From IMG/VR virus record IMGVR_UViG_3300007538_000022, positions 1 to 64,000 of that record: DNA of 64,000 bases, one strand, 5' to 3'. The translations under genes and the position numbers were made by a program. The DNA comes from a virus. The notes beneath the pieces were generated by a model. The model worked only from the letters and a program-made list of their open reading frames with translations. It was not told the DNA's origin and ran no database searches. This document shows positions 15,403 to 23,833 of the stretch, in pieces; the first letter of the stretch is position 1, and each line of letters opens with the position of its first letter.

Positions 15403-15410
15403 TATTTATC
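15403..15410 (-). promoter_or_regulatory. candidate late promoter GATAAATA
   Basis: Minus-strand GATAAATA directly upstream of the structural gene at 15397 and after the Clp terminator. Spacing to the ATG is unusually short (see that gene). Confidence 0.35.
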
Positions 15411-15412
15411 TA

Positions 15413-15454
15413 AACAAAAAAAAACCGTGATAGCTATTTAACTATCACGGTTTT
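15413..15454 (-). terminator. rho-independent terminator after clpA
   Basis: Perfect 13-bp stem AAAACCGTGATAG / CTATCACGGTTTT with an 8-base loop; on the minus strand it is followed by a long T run. It ends the clpA transcript. Confidence 0.92.
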
Positions 15455-15469
15455 AATTTACATCAATAA

Positions 15470-17716
15470 TTAATTACATTGCAACTGTATTTTATCTGTA
15501 TAATCTACAGTAACAGATCCACCATCTTTTAATGCACCAAACAGCATTTCTTTCGATAAAGGTGTTTTAATTTCCTTATCAATTACCCGTTGCAACGGTC
15601 TTGCTCCCATTTTAGGATCAAATCCTTTTTCAACTAAAAAGTTTATAGCTTGTTCGGAAATATTAATTTTAATATTTTTATCTTGAACTAATTCCTCTAA
15701 TTCAGAAATAAATTTGTGAATAATTTTTATCATAGTAGGTTTATTCAATCTGGAAAATGTAATAATTCCATCTAATCTATTACGGAACTCTGGAGAAAAG
15801 TATCGTTTTAATTCATCGTCTGGATAACTTTGATCGGTATCGTTTGCAAATCCAATTGAACCTTTCTCTGCATCTCTTGCACCTAAATTAGTAGTCAAAA
15901 TTAATACACAGTGACGAGCATCAGCTTCTTTGCCATTAGATCCTGTAACCTTTCCATTATCCATTAACTGCAACAAAATTTGTGCAACATCTGGATGTGC
16001 TTTCTCAATCTCATCTAACAATAATACACAATTGGGATGTTCTTGTAATTTTGTAATTAATTGTCCGGTATTTTCTTCATGTCCAACATATCCAGGAGGA
16101 GACCCGATTAATTTTGCAACAGAGTGTTGTTCTTGATATTCGCTCATATCAAAGCGAACTAATTTAATACCTAGATGTTTTGCTAATTGTTTAGCGGATT
16201 CTGTTTTACCACATCCGCTTTGACCCATAAAAACAAACGCTCCTACTGGCTTATTTGCAGATTTTAATCCTGCATGACTAACTAGTATCTTATCGACTAA
16301 CGATTCAATAGCATCGTCTTGTCCAAATATATGAGTTTTTAAGTTGTTTTCCAGTTGTGCAATATGTGTAGATTCACTTTCTAAGATTTGTTCAACTGGG
16401 ATATTTAAAATTTTTGCTATTTCAACTTGTACTGATTTTTTAGAAACAATCTTCTCCTCATTAGTTGATGTTAACTTGAATCTAGAACATGCTAAATCTA
16501 TTAAATCAATTGCTTTGTCTGGCAATTTTTTATCTGCTTGATATTTGTTAGATAACTTAACCGCAGCGTCAATTGCATCGTCGGTGATAGTAGTATTGTG
16601 AAACGACTCATAATATTTTTTAATTCCTTGAACGATATCTATAGCAGTAGCTAAATCAGGCTCGTCGACTACAACCCGTTGGAATCTACGCATTAATGCT
16701 CTATCTTTCTCAAAATACTTTCGATATTCTTCCCATGTTGTTGATGCAACAACTTTAATATTTCCTTTTGATAATGCAGGTTTAAGCATATTTGCTAAAT
16801 CATTTGCATTATTTGAACCAGACCCAGCTCCACTAATCATATGAGCTTCGTCTATAAACAAAATACAATTTCCTTTTTTTATTAAAGCATTTAGAATTTG
16901 TTTAATACGTTCTTCAAAATCACCTCTATAACGGGTACCTGCAAGAACCGCTCCTAAGTCTAAGCTATAAACACTGTAATCTGTTAAAAATTCTGGAATG
17001 TCCTTATTGACAATTTTATATGCAATACCTTCGATTATTGAAGTTTTGCCTACACCTGGGTCACCTACTAACAGTACATTGTTTTTAGATCTTCTTCCCA
17101 ATGCTAACGCAAGTGATTCTATTTCCGACGATCTGCCAATGATAGGATCTATTTTTCCATTAGCAACTTCTTCATTTAGCAGTACAGTGTACTTAGTTAA
17201 TGGATCTTGCTTTCTTCTAGTTGGATATTCGTCATCATCTAAATCATCATCTAAATCATCATTTAAATCGTCGTCTAAATCGTTATCGATATTTGTTTTA
17301 ACAAACTCAGCAAATTTAGTTTTTGTAAGTCCAGATGCTTCTATTAAATAACATGCAATACTTTTTCTCTCATTTAAAATACTAGAAGTTAAATCAAGCA
17401 AATCTAAATGCGTCCTACCTGCAAACAGTACTTGTGTGAACGCTCGATTAAGAACTCGTTCTAACGATTGTGTTTTCTTAGGTTTATACTTTTCAGCACT
17501 AATGATTATGTCATCGCACTGTGAATTTAAATGCTCATTTACTGATTCAATAAGCTTATCAGTATCAGCTCCAGCAGCTTGCAACATTTCAATATATTCG
17601 TCATCTGCAAGCATAGCTTGCAAAAGATGTTCTAGTGTTATATATTCATGTTTTAATGTTTTTGCCTGCGAAGTAGCGTGTTCAAATACTACTAATAATT
17701 CTTTCGATGGTTCCAT
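15470..17716 (-). CDS. clpA: ClpA-type AAA+ protein unfoldase
   Basis: 748 residues, nearly the length of E. coli ClpA (758). Layout: Clp N domain (1-140); Asp-rich linker (142-163); AAA-1 with Walker A GDPGVGKTS at 218-226 and Walker B LFIDE at 286-290; AAA-2 with Walker A GQSGCGKT at 498-505 and Walker B LLLDE at 565-569; and a C-terminal domain. There is no ClpB-type middle domain. An Ile-Gly-Phe loop (SIGFAND, 620-626) sits where ClpA carries its ClpP-docking IGL/F loop, just before RYFSPEFRNRLD. No clpP or clpS is seen here, so it probably drives host ClpP. A J-domain protein gene ends three bases upstream. Confidence 0.93.
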   Translation of the reverse strand: MEPSKELLVVFEHATSQAKTLKHEYITLEHLLQAMLADDEYIEMLQAAGADTDKLIESVNEHLNSQCDDIIISAEKYKPKKTQSLERVLNRAFTQVLFAGRTHLDLLDLTSSILNERKSIACYLIEASGLTKTKFAEFVKTNIDNDLDDDLNDDLDDDLDDDEYPTRRKQDPLTKYTVLLNEEVANGKIDPIIGRSSEIESLALALGRRSKNNVLLVGDPGVGKTSIIEGIAYKIVNKDIPEFLTDYSVYSLDLGAVLAGTRYRGDFEERIKQILNALIKKGNCILFIDEAHMISGAGSGSNNANDLANMLKPALSKGNIKVVASTTWEEYRKYFEKDRALMRRFQRVVVDEPDLATAIDIVQGIKKYYESFHNTTITDDAIDAAVKLSNKYQADKKLPDKAIDLIDLACSRFKLTSTNEEKIVSKKSVQVEIAKILNIPVEQILESESTHIAQLENNLKTHIFGQDDAIESLVDKILVSHAGLKSANKPVGAFVFMGQSGCGKTESAKQLAKHLGIKLVRFDMSEYQEQHSVAKLIGSPPGYVGHEENTGQLITKLQEHPNCVLLLDEIEKAHPDVAQILLQLMDNGKVTGSNGKEADARHCVLILTTNLGARDAEKGSIGFANDTDQSYPDDELKRYFSPEFRNRLDGIITFSRLNKPTMIKIIHKFISELEELVQDKNIKINISEQAINFLVEKGFDPKMGARPLQRVIDKEIKTPLSKEMLFGALKDGGSVTVDYTDKIQLQCN
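17232..17279. repeat. four tandem 12-base units encoding the Asp-rich linker
   Basis: Units of TCATCATCTAAA (two exact, two with one or three changes) in tandem, in frame with clpA, encoding Leu-Asp-Asp-Asp type repeats between the N domain and AAA-1. Likely expanded by slippage; length may vary between strains. Confidence 0.8.
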
Positions 17717-17719
17717 GTA

Positions 17720-18469
17720 TTAATCCTCAGATTTTGTGCAATAGTATAACTCTTCTAACTTTTGTAAAGTAGTATCGTTATTAATAATAGGTATTTTAAC
17801 ATCAATATGCACTAATATATCACCTGTTATATTAGTTTTAATGTTACGAACGCCATAGCCTTTAATGCTAAACACTGTATTTGGCTGTGTTCCTTTTGGA
17901 ATAGTTAGTTTAACTTGTTTTCCGTTTAGTGTATGTATTATTATAACACATCCTAACATTAAATCAAAGACATTTATTACTTGTTTTGTAATTAAATTAT
18001 TTCCAGATCGTGACCAATTTTCATCAGTTAATATTTTAATTTTAACTAATAAATTTCCACGAGGTGCATATGGAGAATAGCGATCGTCGCCTAATCCTTT
18101 AAAACTGATAACATCATTGTTGTTAGCACCAGGTGGAATATTAATTTTAACAACTTCCACTGACCCTGAAAATAATGTATATTGCAAAAACAACTCTGTT
18201 CCATACACTGCATCAAAAAAAGAAATTTGTGCAGTTAATGTTAAGTTTCTGTTTTGTTTCTTGTTGTGGTATTTTGGTATAAATGATGCATCGTATGCTG
18301 ATCGTTTAAATGGATCTTTTAATACATCGTATGCTTTATTAATTAGTTTCAGCTTTTCAGCATCCCCACCTCGATCCGGATGATGTATCATTGCTAATTT
18401 TCGATATGCAGCTTTTATATCATCGTCAGATGCTTTATTAGAAATGCCTAAGATTATATAGTAATTCAT
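17720..18469 (-). CDS. J-domain co-chaperone (DnaJ/CbpA-like, no zinc finger)
   Basis: 249 residues. The N-terminal J domain has H30-P31-D32 in HHPDRGGDAEKLKLINKAYDVL. The rest is two beta-barrel client-binding domains (INIPPGANNNDVISFKGLG, LTIPKGTQPNTVFSIKGYG) as in CbpA/DnaJ. The Cys-rich zinc finger and most of the Gly/Phe region are absent, making it a short class II J-protein. It should stimulate host DnaK. It is coupled to clpA, so the pair may feed unfolded or phage-targeted proteins to a Clp machine; that link is inference. Confidence 0.9.
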   Translation of the reverse strand: MNYYIILGISNKASDDDIKAAYRKLAMIHHPDRGGDAEKLKLINKAYDVLKDPFKRSAYDASFIPKYHNKKQNRNLTLTAQISFFDAVYGTELFLQYTLFSGSVEVVKINIPPGANNNDVISFKGLGDDRYSPYAPRGNLLVKIKILTDENWSRSGNNLITKQVINVFDLMLGCVIIIHTLNGKQVKLTIPKGTQPNTVFSIKGYGVRNIKTNITGDILVHIDVKIPIINNDTTLQKLEELYYCTKSED

Positions 18470-18487
18470 TATACTATTTAATCAATT

Positions 18488-18733
18488 TTACTCTCTAGTT
18501 TTTCCACCACCAGTATTAACATATAAGCCGAACCATGCTGCTCCTGCTCCTACTACAACTGAAACTAAAGATGCTTGTGCATTATTCGGTTCGTCTAGCC
18601 CAATAAACCATTGAATAACATCATGCAATATAATTAAATATACCACAATAAAAGTTCTTGGAAAAATTCTCCAAGAATCTAATGCACGAGCTAAATAAAT
18701 CCATTTAATAAAAGGACTATCATTGTTTTCCAT
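18488..18733 (-). CDS. holin-like small membrane protein
   Basis: 81 residues with two hydrophobic segments (about 24-44, TFIVVYLIILHDVIQWFIGL; and 54-72, SLVSVVVGAGAAWFGLYV) and a short charged tail. It overlaps the o-spanin gene by 14 bases within a spanin-endolysin cassette, which is the main reason for calling it a holin. Similar proteins occur beside lysis genes of marine T4-like phages. Alternative: another inner membrane protein. Confidence 0.6.
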   Translation of the reverse strand: MENNDSPFIKWIYLARALDSWRIFPRTFIVVYLIILHDVIQWFIGLDEPNNAQASLVSVVVGAGAAWFGLYVNTGGGKTRE

Positions 18734-19058
18734 AACTGTTTATTTGTTCCCTTAATGAATCGATTACTACTTGTTGCTGTTGTACTAATGATCGTATATC
18801 ATTGATATTTAAACTTAACTCCTCATAATCTTTAACAGTGATCCCATATAAAATTGCTGGACTACCTTGTTTTTGTAATTTTTCAAATACTTCTATATAA
18901 TTATCTAATGTAATTATGTTCCAATTTATAGTTCGCAGTTTTAATTGATCAACTTTTGGATGTAAAATTATTACAGGATTTGTATTACGTACTGTAATTG
19001 TTGGTTTATTTGTAGTAGTGCAGCTTGTAAGAAGTAATAAAAATAATAGCACTTTCAT
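18720..19058 (-). CDS. outer-membrane spanin lipoprotein (Rz1-like)
   Basis: The start is ATG 19058 (MKVLLFLLLLTSCTTTNKP, 112 residues), preceded by AAGGAAATTGCA. The signal peptide ends in the lipobox Leu-Thr-Ser-Cys, with Cys13 the expected lipidated residue. The C-terminus is a coiled coil (SLVQQQQVVIDSLREQI). The ATG overlaps the stop of the i-spanin as ATGA. This pair would span the periplasm and fuse membranes in the last lysis step. It is longer than lambda Rz1, and not nested in the Rz gene. Confidence 0.75.
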   Translation of the reverse strand: MKVLLFLLLLTSCTTTNKPTITVRNTNPVIILHPKVDQLKLRTINWNIITLDNYIEVFEKLQKQGSPAILYGITVKDYEELSLNINDIRSLVQQQQVVIDSLREQINSYGKQ

Positions 19059-19507
19059 TGCAATTTCCTTAAAAACGGACATTCTGAATTGAACTCTTTG
19101 TCTGTAGTTGCTGAAAGTTCTTTATCCGTAAGCGGTGATCCTGATAAAATTTCAAAACATCTATTTACATTTTCCGTAGCATTATTAATAACTTTTTCAA
19201 CTAATTTTGGTTTTTTGATTGATAGTTCTGTTAAGTTGTGTTTATTTTGTTTTTGTATTAATAATTGATTTTGTTTTCTAATTTTAGCTAATTTTTCATT
19301 TGTAGATTTAATAACCTTATTTGCTCGAGTAACATCTTCTTTTAGTGAGTCGATTGTATTATTACTAATTTCATTAGCTAAATTAAGTTCTGCATTATTT
19401 TTTTCTAAGTTAGCTATAGTTGTTTGGCTATATTTAAAATATAGTCCTCCTATAATTGAAGTTATAAGTACATATACTATTGCATAATTTATCATTCCGT
19501 TAAACAT
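19055..19507 (-). CDS. inner-membrane spanin (Rz-like)
   Basis: 150 residues: N-terminal transmembrane anchor (about 5-25, INYAIVYVLITSIIGGLYF), a long periplasmic coiled coil (NLEKNNAELNLANEISNNT to IRKQNQLL), then NRCFEILSGSPLTDKEL and a C-terminal ECPFLRKL. Two Cys near the C-terminus could form disulphides. It lies three bases after the endolysin start region and overlaps the o-spanin gene by four bases, the normal spanin layout. Confidence 0.78.
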   Translation of the reverse strand: MFNGMINYAIVYVLITSIIGGLYFKYSQTTIANLEKNNAELNLANEISNNTIDSLKEDVTRANKVIKSTNEKLAKIRKQNQLLIQKQNKHNLTELSIKKPKLVEKVINNATENVNRCFEILSGSPLTDKELSATTDKEFNSECPFLRKLQ

Positions 19508-19510
19508 TAA

Positions 19511-20341
19511 TTACCCCAATAGTTTTGTTAATGTATTATACCCTGCAATTCCATCAGGAATTAAATTATTATCTAATTGCCATTTTTTAAGTCGTCGTTC
19601 GGTATTAGGACCAAATATGCCATCTGCTGCTATTTTCAAAGCGTGCTGCAGTCTAATAACATCGTCACCTCGAGAACCTAACGATAATACTGTAAATTCT
19701 TTACCTTGATCGAGAACTGATAATGCCTTATTCCACTTTTTAATTCGATCATCTAATCCATTTGAACCACCGTTAATTTTAACCGACAGACCGACAATAT
19801 CTTTTTTATCGCAAAAGACATTTAAATTGTTCTTTTCCCAAAACCAGCAAGCTGATTCTACTGCACCATTAGGCGTTCTTACATATTCTACTGCTTTGTC
19901 AAGCGTAATATTTACAGCTTGACTAAAATGTTTATAATTATTTTTCCCAGTTAGTTGTATTAACCCACCTCCGCGATATCGCCATCCATCACCTGACGCT
20001 TCGTCGCTATTACCTAATCTATTTGAATAAACTATATTTGCAATTCTTTCAGGTTGTCTGTGATACAAATCTGCTGATCTTCCTGCTTTTATGAAATACT
20101 TGGGAAATACTTTATTCAATGCAGTTGAACTATAATTTAAATTTTCACTAAGTACAGTAAATTCGCATGATTCATGCGAACACTGTGCAATAAAGCACGC
20201 TACCCGATCTACAGTATTAATTTTCCATTTTGGTAGCATAACACACAATGCAGAATACCAGCTATCTACTTCCTGGTTAGATGGGATTAATTCTGCTAAA
20301 TAATCTCGTTTAAAATTAAAGTTAAATCCATATTCTTTCAT
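19511..20341 (-). CDS. endolysin: GH19 chitinase-like lysozyme plus peptidoglycan-binding domain
   Basis: 276 residues. The GH19 domain (about 10-205) has IAQCSHESCEF with the expected catalytic Glu, then WRYRGGGLIQLTGKNNY, and SVKINGGSNGLDDR. The C-terminal 60 residues (LGSRGDDVIRLQHALKI, DGIFGPNTERRLKKWQ, DGIAGYNTLTKLLG) are a peptidoglycan-binding type 1 domain. It cleaves the murein glycan at lysis. No signal peptide, so holin-dependent release. A second GH19 gene lies at 43797. Confidence 0.92.
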   Translation of the reverse strand: MKEYGFNFNFKRDYLAELIPSNQEVDSWYSALCVMLPKWKINTVDRVACFIAQCSHESCEFTVLSENLNYSSTALNKVFPKYFIKAGRSADLYHRQPERIANIVYSNRLGNSDEASGDGWRYRGGGLIQLTGKNNYKHFSQAVNITLDKAVEYVRTPNGAVESACWFWEKNNLNVFCDKKDIVGLSVKINGGSNGLDDRIKKWNKALSVLDQGKEFTVLSLGSRGDDVIRLQHALKIAADGIFGPNTERRLKKWQLDNNLIPDGIAGYNTLTKLLG

Positions 20342-20348
20342 TATCTTC

Positions 20349-21059
20349 TCACAACCGTTTTAATACTAATAAATGATTATCATTTTCAAAAGTTAACTTA
20401 TTACCATATTTTGTAATATTATAATCGCCGATATACTTAGATAAAAAAATAATTTCAGCAAAATCATTTGTATTATATGATTCTGTAATGTTACTTAATG
20501 TTTCTTTCAATGGACCAACATCTATAAACTCGAACAGTAAAGGATCTGCCCATTTTTTAGAAATTGTAATTTCATTTCCTTTCATTTCTATTAAATCTAC
20601 ATAGCTTCGATCAAAAAATCGACTATAATTATATATCGAAGATTCTGAAATTTTAGTAGCGTAGTCTTTAGTAGTAGCCGGTACTTCTGCTAAATTTTCA
20701 AGGGTTGCAGGTTTACTACGGAAATTTTTATAATAACGATACCTTATGTTAGGTATATTAGTCAATTTCATAATTCCTGTAATAATGTTAAACAATTGTT
20801 TTGCAATTTCAGAGTTTCGTTCTATTTCAACAAATACCTTGTAATATCCGTTATCTTGTTCTCCTGCAGTAACATCGGCATCTAATACATATGGAAATCC
20901 TTTTTCTAAAAAGTCAACCATATCTAATGCAGCTTCTTTTGTTTTTAGTTCGATTGCTACGGTTACAATATCTGCATCACTACCCATTTTTGAAGCATAT
21001 GAATCTATTTCTACAATATTATCTACTAAATCTATCAAATCGTTTTTTCTTAATGTCAT
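20349..21059 (-). CDS. conserved phage protein of unknown function
   Basis: 236 residues. The N-terminus (LRKNDLIDLVDNIVEIDSYA, KMGSDADIVTVAIELKTKEAA) and the central FPYVLDADVTAGEQDNGYYKVFVEIER followed by RYRYYKNFRS make up a family I recognise from marine T4-like phages, with no known role. The fold looks alpha/beta; no catalytic motif. The start lies two bases from the stop of 21062, so the two are coupled. Both follow a divergent promoter region shared with phoH. Confidence 0.6.
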   Translation of the reverse strand: MTLRKNDLIDLVDNIVEIDSYASKMGSDADIVTVAIELKTKEAALDMVDFLEKGFPYVLDADVTAGEQDNGYYKVFVEIERNSEIAKQLFNIITGIMKLTNIPNIRYRYYKNFRSKPATLENLAEVPATTKDYATKISESSIYNYSRFFDRSYVDLIEMKGNEITISKKWADPLLFEFIDVGPLKETLSNITESYNTNDFAEIIFLSKYIGDYNITKYGNKLTFENDNHLLVLKRL

Positions 21060-21061
21060 TA

Positions 21062-21640
21062 TTATATCCCTGCTGCTGCTTCAAATCCTGCGCCAGGTGT
21101 TCCTGCTGCTCCCCCTGCTGCTCCCCCTGGAGTTGCTGGAAATGGTTGTTGAGGTTGAGATTGCGTATTTTCCTTTGGTTTTTTAGTATTAAACTCGTTG
21201 TCATTAGATTCATCTTCTTCTTGATTTAATGCATCTATATCTAACTCGTCTAATAAATTTCTAGGCATTTGAATAGATACTATCCATATAGGTTCTTTAT
21301 CTAATTTTCCTTTTTTTGATCCAGGTCGAATGTCATCGGGTTTTTCAATTTTTCTAGGTTTAACTAAATTGGTTTTTTGATATGTTACTTTACACCCGTA
21401 GTCTAACATTCGTTCACCTCCAATAGGGTCAGGCATATTTTCATATTTCCACATAAATGAACATGTAACCCAATGACGTTTAATAATTGGTCCTTCGACT
21501 AATTCGCCATCTTCCCAATTACTGTAAACATACAAATTTAAATCATCTAACACTCTTTCAAATTCTTTTAATATATAAAAAGATGTTTTTGAGTGATAAA
21601 TTTGCTTAATATTATTAATAATATCTAATACGTCCTTCAT
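21062..21640 (-). CDS. conserved phage protein with Pro/Gly/Ala-rich tail
   Basis: 192 residues. The globular part (1-125) has NLYVYSNWEDGELVEGPIIK, VTCSFMWKYENMPDPIGGER and LDYGCKVTYQKT; an acidic linker follows, then a low-complexity tail of Gln/Pro and Gly-Gly-Ala repeats ending FEAAAGI. Recognised as a conserved protein of marine T4-like phages with no function assigned. The tail looks disordered. Adjacent to, and coupled with, 20349. Confidence 0.55.
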   Translation of the reverse strand: MKDVLDIINNIKQIYHSKTSFYILKEFERVLDDLNLYVYSNWEDGELVEGPIIKRHWVTCSFMWKYENMPDPIGGERMLDYGCKVTYQKTNLVKPRKIEKPDDIRPGSKKGKLDKEPIWIVSIQMPRNLLDELDIDALNQEEDESNDNEFNTKKPKENTQSQPQQPFPATPGGAAGGAAGTPGAGFEAAAGI

Positions 21641-21723
21641 TTATGAGCCTCTAATATTTTATCAAATTTGAGCGTGTTAATACCATTTCCCATTAAGGTA
21701 TATATTTAACGCGAGTATAACTA

Positions 21724-21731
21724 TATTTATC
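21724..21731 (-). promoter_or_regulatory. candidate late promoter GATAAATA
   Basis: Minus-strand GATAAATA about 85 bases upstream of 21640, in the 229-base divergent region between this operon and phoH. No other gene is seen in that region. Confidence 0.35.
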
Positions 21732-21787
21732 TCATCGCCAAATTACATCAAAATAACTAGTTATGTACATTTTACCAGTTTAACACA

Positions 21788-21829
21788 CTAAATATTGTAA
21801 GTAGATTATATTTTTTCTACTTACAATAT
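21788..21829 (+). promoter_or_regulatory. CTAAATA motif and 14-bp hairpin upstream of phoH
   Basis: CTAAATA (21788-21794, plus strand) runs straight into a perfect 14-bp inverted repeat (21792-21805 and 21816-21829, loop of 10). The hairpin would sit at the 5' end of the phoH mRNA, 40 bases before the ATG. It could protect the transcript, attenuate it, or bind a regulator as DNA. Confidence 0.5.
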
Positions 21830-21869
21830 CTAAATTATTTTAGATCACAACCTATAAAGGGAGAACTTA

Positions 21870-22583
21870 ATGGGTGCAAAAAGAAATTCACAAAAAACCT
21901 CAAGCTATGCAAATGTCGTTAACATTAATTTTACCTCATTACAAGCTAGTAAAGTTAAACTTTTACCTAGAAACACAAACCAAGAACAATATGTAATAAA
22001 TTTAATGGATAATTCAAAAGACATTGTATTTGGTATTGGTCCTGCAGGTACTGGCAAAACATTACTTGCGGTTCAGGCTGCCATAAAGCAGTTTAAAGAA
22101 AAAGAAGTGGATAAAATTATAATAACACGACCTGCGGTGTCGGTTGATGAAGATTTAGGATTTTTACCGGGAACATTGGAAGAAAAAATGGCTCCGTGGA
22201 CAATACCGGTGATGTCAATATTTGAAGAATATTATCATCCTACATCTATTAAAAGTATGTTAGTAGATAAAGTTATTGAGATAGCACCGTTAGCATACAT
22301 GAGAGGTAGGACTTTTAAAAATTCATTTATTATTGCAGACGAAGTACAATTAACAACATTAAATCAAATGAAAATGCTTTTAACTCGTATAGGAGAAGGA
22401 TCTAAAATGGCTATAACCGGGGATTTGAATCAAAGTGATCGATTATTAAATAATGGTCTACGTGACTTTTTGAATAAACTAGAAAAGTTCTCAAGTAATA
22501 GAATAAGTATTACACATTTTAACAATAATGACATCGAACGTCATCCTGTTGTTGAAGAAATTTTACAAATATATAATTTTTAA
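21870..22583 (+). CDS. phoH: PhoH-like ATPase
   Basis: 237 residues on the plus strand. Walker A GPAGTGKT at 57-64, then KIIITRPAVSVDEDLGFLPG, and Walker B-type FIIADEVQLTT, MAITGDLNQSD: the PhoH core. Marine phages commonly carry it; the role (RNA metabolism, phosphate stress) is unresolved. GGGAG precedes the ATG by six bases. It is one of only three convincing plus-strand genes and is ended by a strong bidirectional hairpin. Confidence 0.93.
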   Translation: MGAKRNSQKTSSYANVVNINFTSLQASKVKLLPRNTNQEQYVINLMDNSKDIVFGIGPAGTGKTLLAVQAAIKQFKEKEVDKIIITRPAVSVDEDLGFLPGTLEEKMAPWTIPVMSIFEEYYHPTSIKSMLVDKVIEIAPLAYMRGRTFKNSFIIADEVQLTTLNQMKMLLTRIGEGSKMAITGDLNQSDRLLNNGLRDFLNKLEKFSSNRISITHFNNNDIERHPVVEEILQIYNF

Positions 22584-22592
22584 TCTAAGTTG

Positions 22593-22627
22593 TTAAGTAA
22601 CGCTAGAATATTTCTAGCGTTACTTAA
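22593..22627. terminator. bidirectional terminator between phoH and dCMP deaminase
   Basis: Perfect 16-bp stem TTAAGTAACGCTAGAA / TTCTAGCGTTACTTAA with a 3-base loop between convergent genes; TTGTTTT follows on the plus strand. Confidence 0.9.
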
Positions 22628-22632
22628 TTGTT

Positions 22633-23154
22633 TTACACAATCTGCTCAACTCCGATATTACACTTTCTTAAAAAATCAACACCATCTAATGAGCGATACT
22701 TATGTTTGAAATAAACTTTTTCAATTCCAGCTCCGTAAATACTTTTAGAGCATTCTATACACGGTGTATGTGTAACAAACATATGTGCATGTTTTCCACT
22801 ATCATGACTATTAGCTAACTTATCAAGTGCATTTCGTTCTGCATGTAAAACTTCTAACTTAGTTGCTAAACGATATCGATCAATTTCTTGATCATCTATG
22901 TCGCTGTATTCGACATACGGCCAGGTGTCTTCAATTTCGTAAAGTGGTAAGTTTTCCCATAAGGGATTTTCATCTTTTCTCCAAACTCTATATTCACACT
23001 GATTGTCCCATCCAGCAGGAGTTCCATTATATCCAATTGAAATAATTCGATTATCTTTAACTATAATACATCCAACTTTCAATCGTTTAGCATAACTTAA
23101 TTCTGAAAATCTTGTTGCAACATCCATATACGCTTGTTTAATTCGATTATTCAT
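22633..23154 (-). CDS. cd: deoxycytidylate deaminase
   Basis: 173 residues. Converts dCMP to dUMP for thymidylate synthase. The zinc deaminase motifs are H104-A105-E106 (VLHAERNAL) and P131-C132-x2-C135 (TPCIECS); the N-terminal KVGCIIVKDNRIISIGYNGTP fits the family. Overlaps the next small gene by eight bases. Forms a nucleotide cluster with DHFR. Confidence 0.93.
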   Translation of the reverse strand: MNNRIKQAYMDVATRFSELSYAKRLKVGCIIVKDNRIISIGYNGTPAGWDNQCEYRVWRKDENPLWENLPLYEIEDTWPYVEYSDIDDQEIDRYRLATKLEVLHAERNALDKLANSHDSGKHAHMFVTHTPCIECSKSIYGAGIEKVYFKHKYRSLDGVDFLRKCNIGVEQIV

Positions 23155-23359
23155 TTGTAAAATACTCTTTTATTATTTTACCGCAAGCTAATGCGGTATC
23201 TGCTTTATCATTAAAATCATATGCTATCATCATGTTTGAATGCTGTTCGCATAACTTATAGCAATCTAATACTACGTCATTTATTAATGCAATAACTTGC
23301 TGACGATCAGTCTCGCATAGTGATAACGCATTAATTTTTGTTTGATATTTGTTAATCAT
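23147..23359 (-). CDS. small conserved-type protein between cd and DHFR
   Basis: 70 residues from ATG 23359 (MINKYQTKINALSLCE); the longer open frame to 23392 has only non-ATG starts. It is helical with several Cys (C, DCYKLCEQH, ALACGKI). It overlaps both flanking genes by eight bases, suggesting a genuine coupled gene. No family recognised. Confidence 0.55.
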   Translation of the reverse strand: MINKYQTKINALSLCETDRQQVIALINDVVLDCYKLCEQHSNMMIAYDFNDKADTALACGKIIKEYFTNE

Positions 23360-23831
23360 TCCTTGTCCAAATTTCAGTAGACACTGTTTCAAATTTGCGT
23401 TTGTAAATTTGATGAAATTTTTCTAAAATTTGATTAATAGGGATAAATTTATCACAATCATAACTTCCAAATATTCTACTTAAATGAAAGTTTTGTATCA
23501 CTGGCAGTGCTTGATTAAGTATATCTGCCCCTCCAATGACCCAAACAACATTTGTAGGATCGTCTTTCTCAAGACGTTTTAGAATATCAGGTACATCACC
23601 GTTAGCAGTTTCTACGTTAAGAAGTTCTTTATGTGTAACGACTACATTTCTTCGTTTAGGTAATGGTTTTGGCATACATGGATCTTCCCATGTTGTTCTT
23701 CCCATTACGACAATATTTTCAATAGTACTAGATTTAAACCATTTTAAGTCATTACTATTTTTTGGCCAGGGCAATGTACCATTTTTAGAAATACCACCAT
23801 TATCATCGCATGCTAAAATTGCATTAATCAT
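23352..23831 (-). CDS. frd: dihydrofolate reductase
   Basis: 159 residues. Reduces dihydrofolate made by thymidylate synthase. Typical landmarks: MINAILACDDNGGISKNGTLPW (N-terminal strand and substrate loop), VVMGRTTWED, RNVVVTH, and VVWVIGGADI (NADPH-binding Gly-Gly). The length equals E. coli FolA. Lies two bases from gp44, in one transcript with it and cd. Confidence 0.93.
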   Translation of the reverse strand: MINAILACDDNGGISKNGTLPWPKNSNDLKWFKSSTIENIVVMGRTTWEDPCMPKPLPKRRNVVVTHKELLNVETANGDVPDILKRLEKDDPTNVVWVIGGADILNQALPVIQNFHLSRIFGSYDCDKFIPINQILEKFHQIYKRKFETVSTEIWTRND

Positions 23832-23833
23832 TA

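Noticed and set aside
17232-17279. Possible CRISPR-like short repeats
   Set aside because: Units are contiguous, with no spacers, and encode an in-frame protein linker; no CRISPR array is present in the window.
21019-21213. 64-residue minus-strand frame within 21062-21640
   Set aside because: Alternate frame of the low-complexity Pro/Gly/Ala tail; Leu/Gln-rich and without a plausible start signal.
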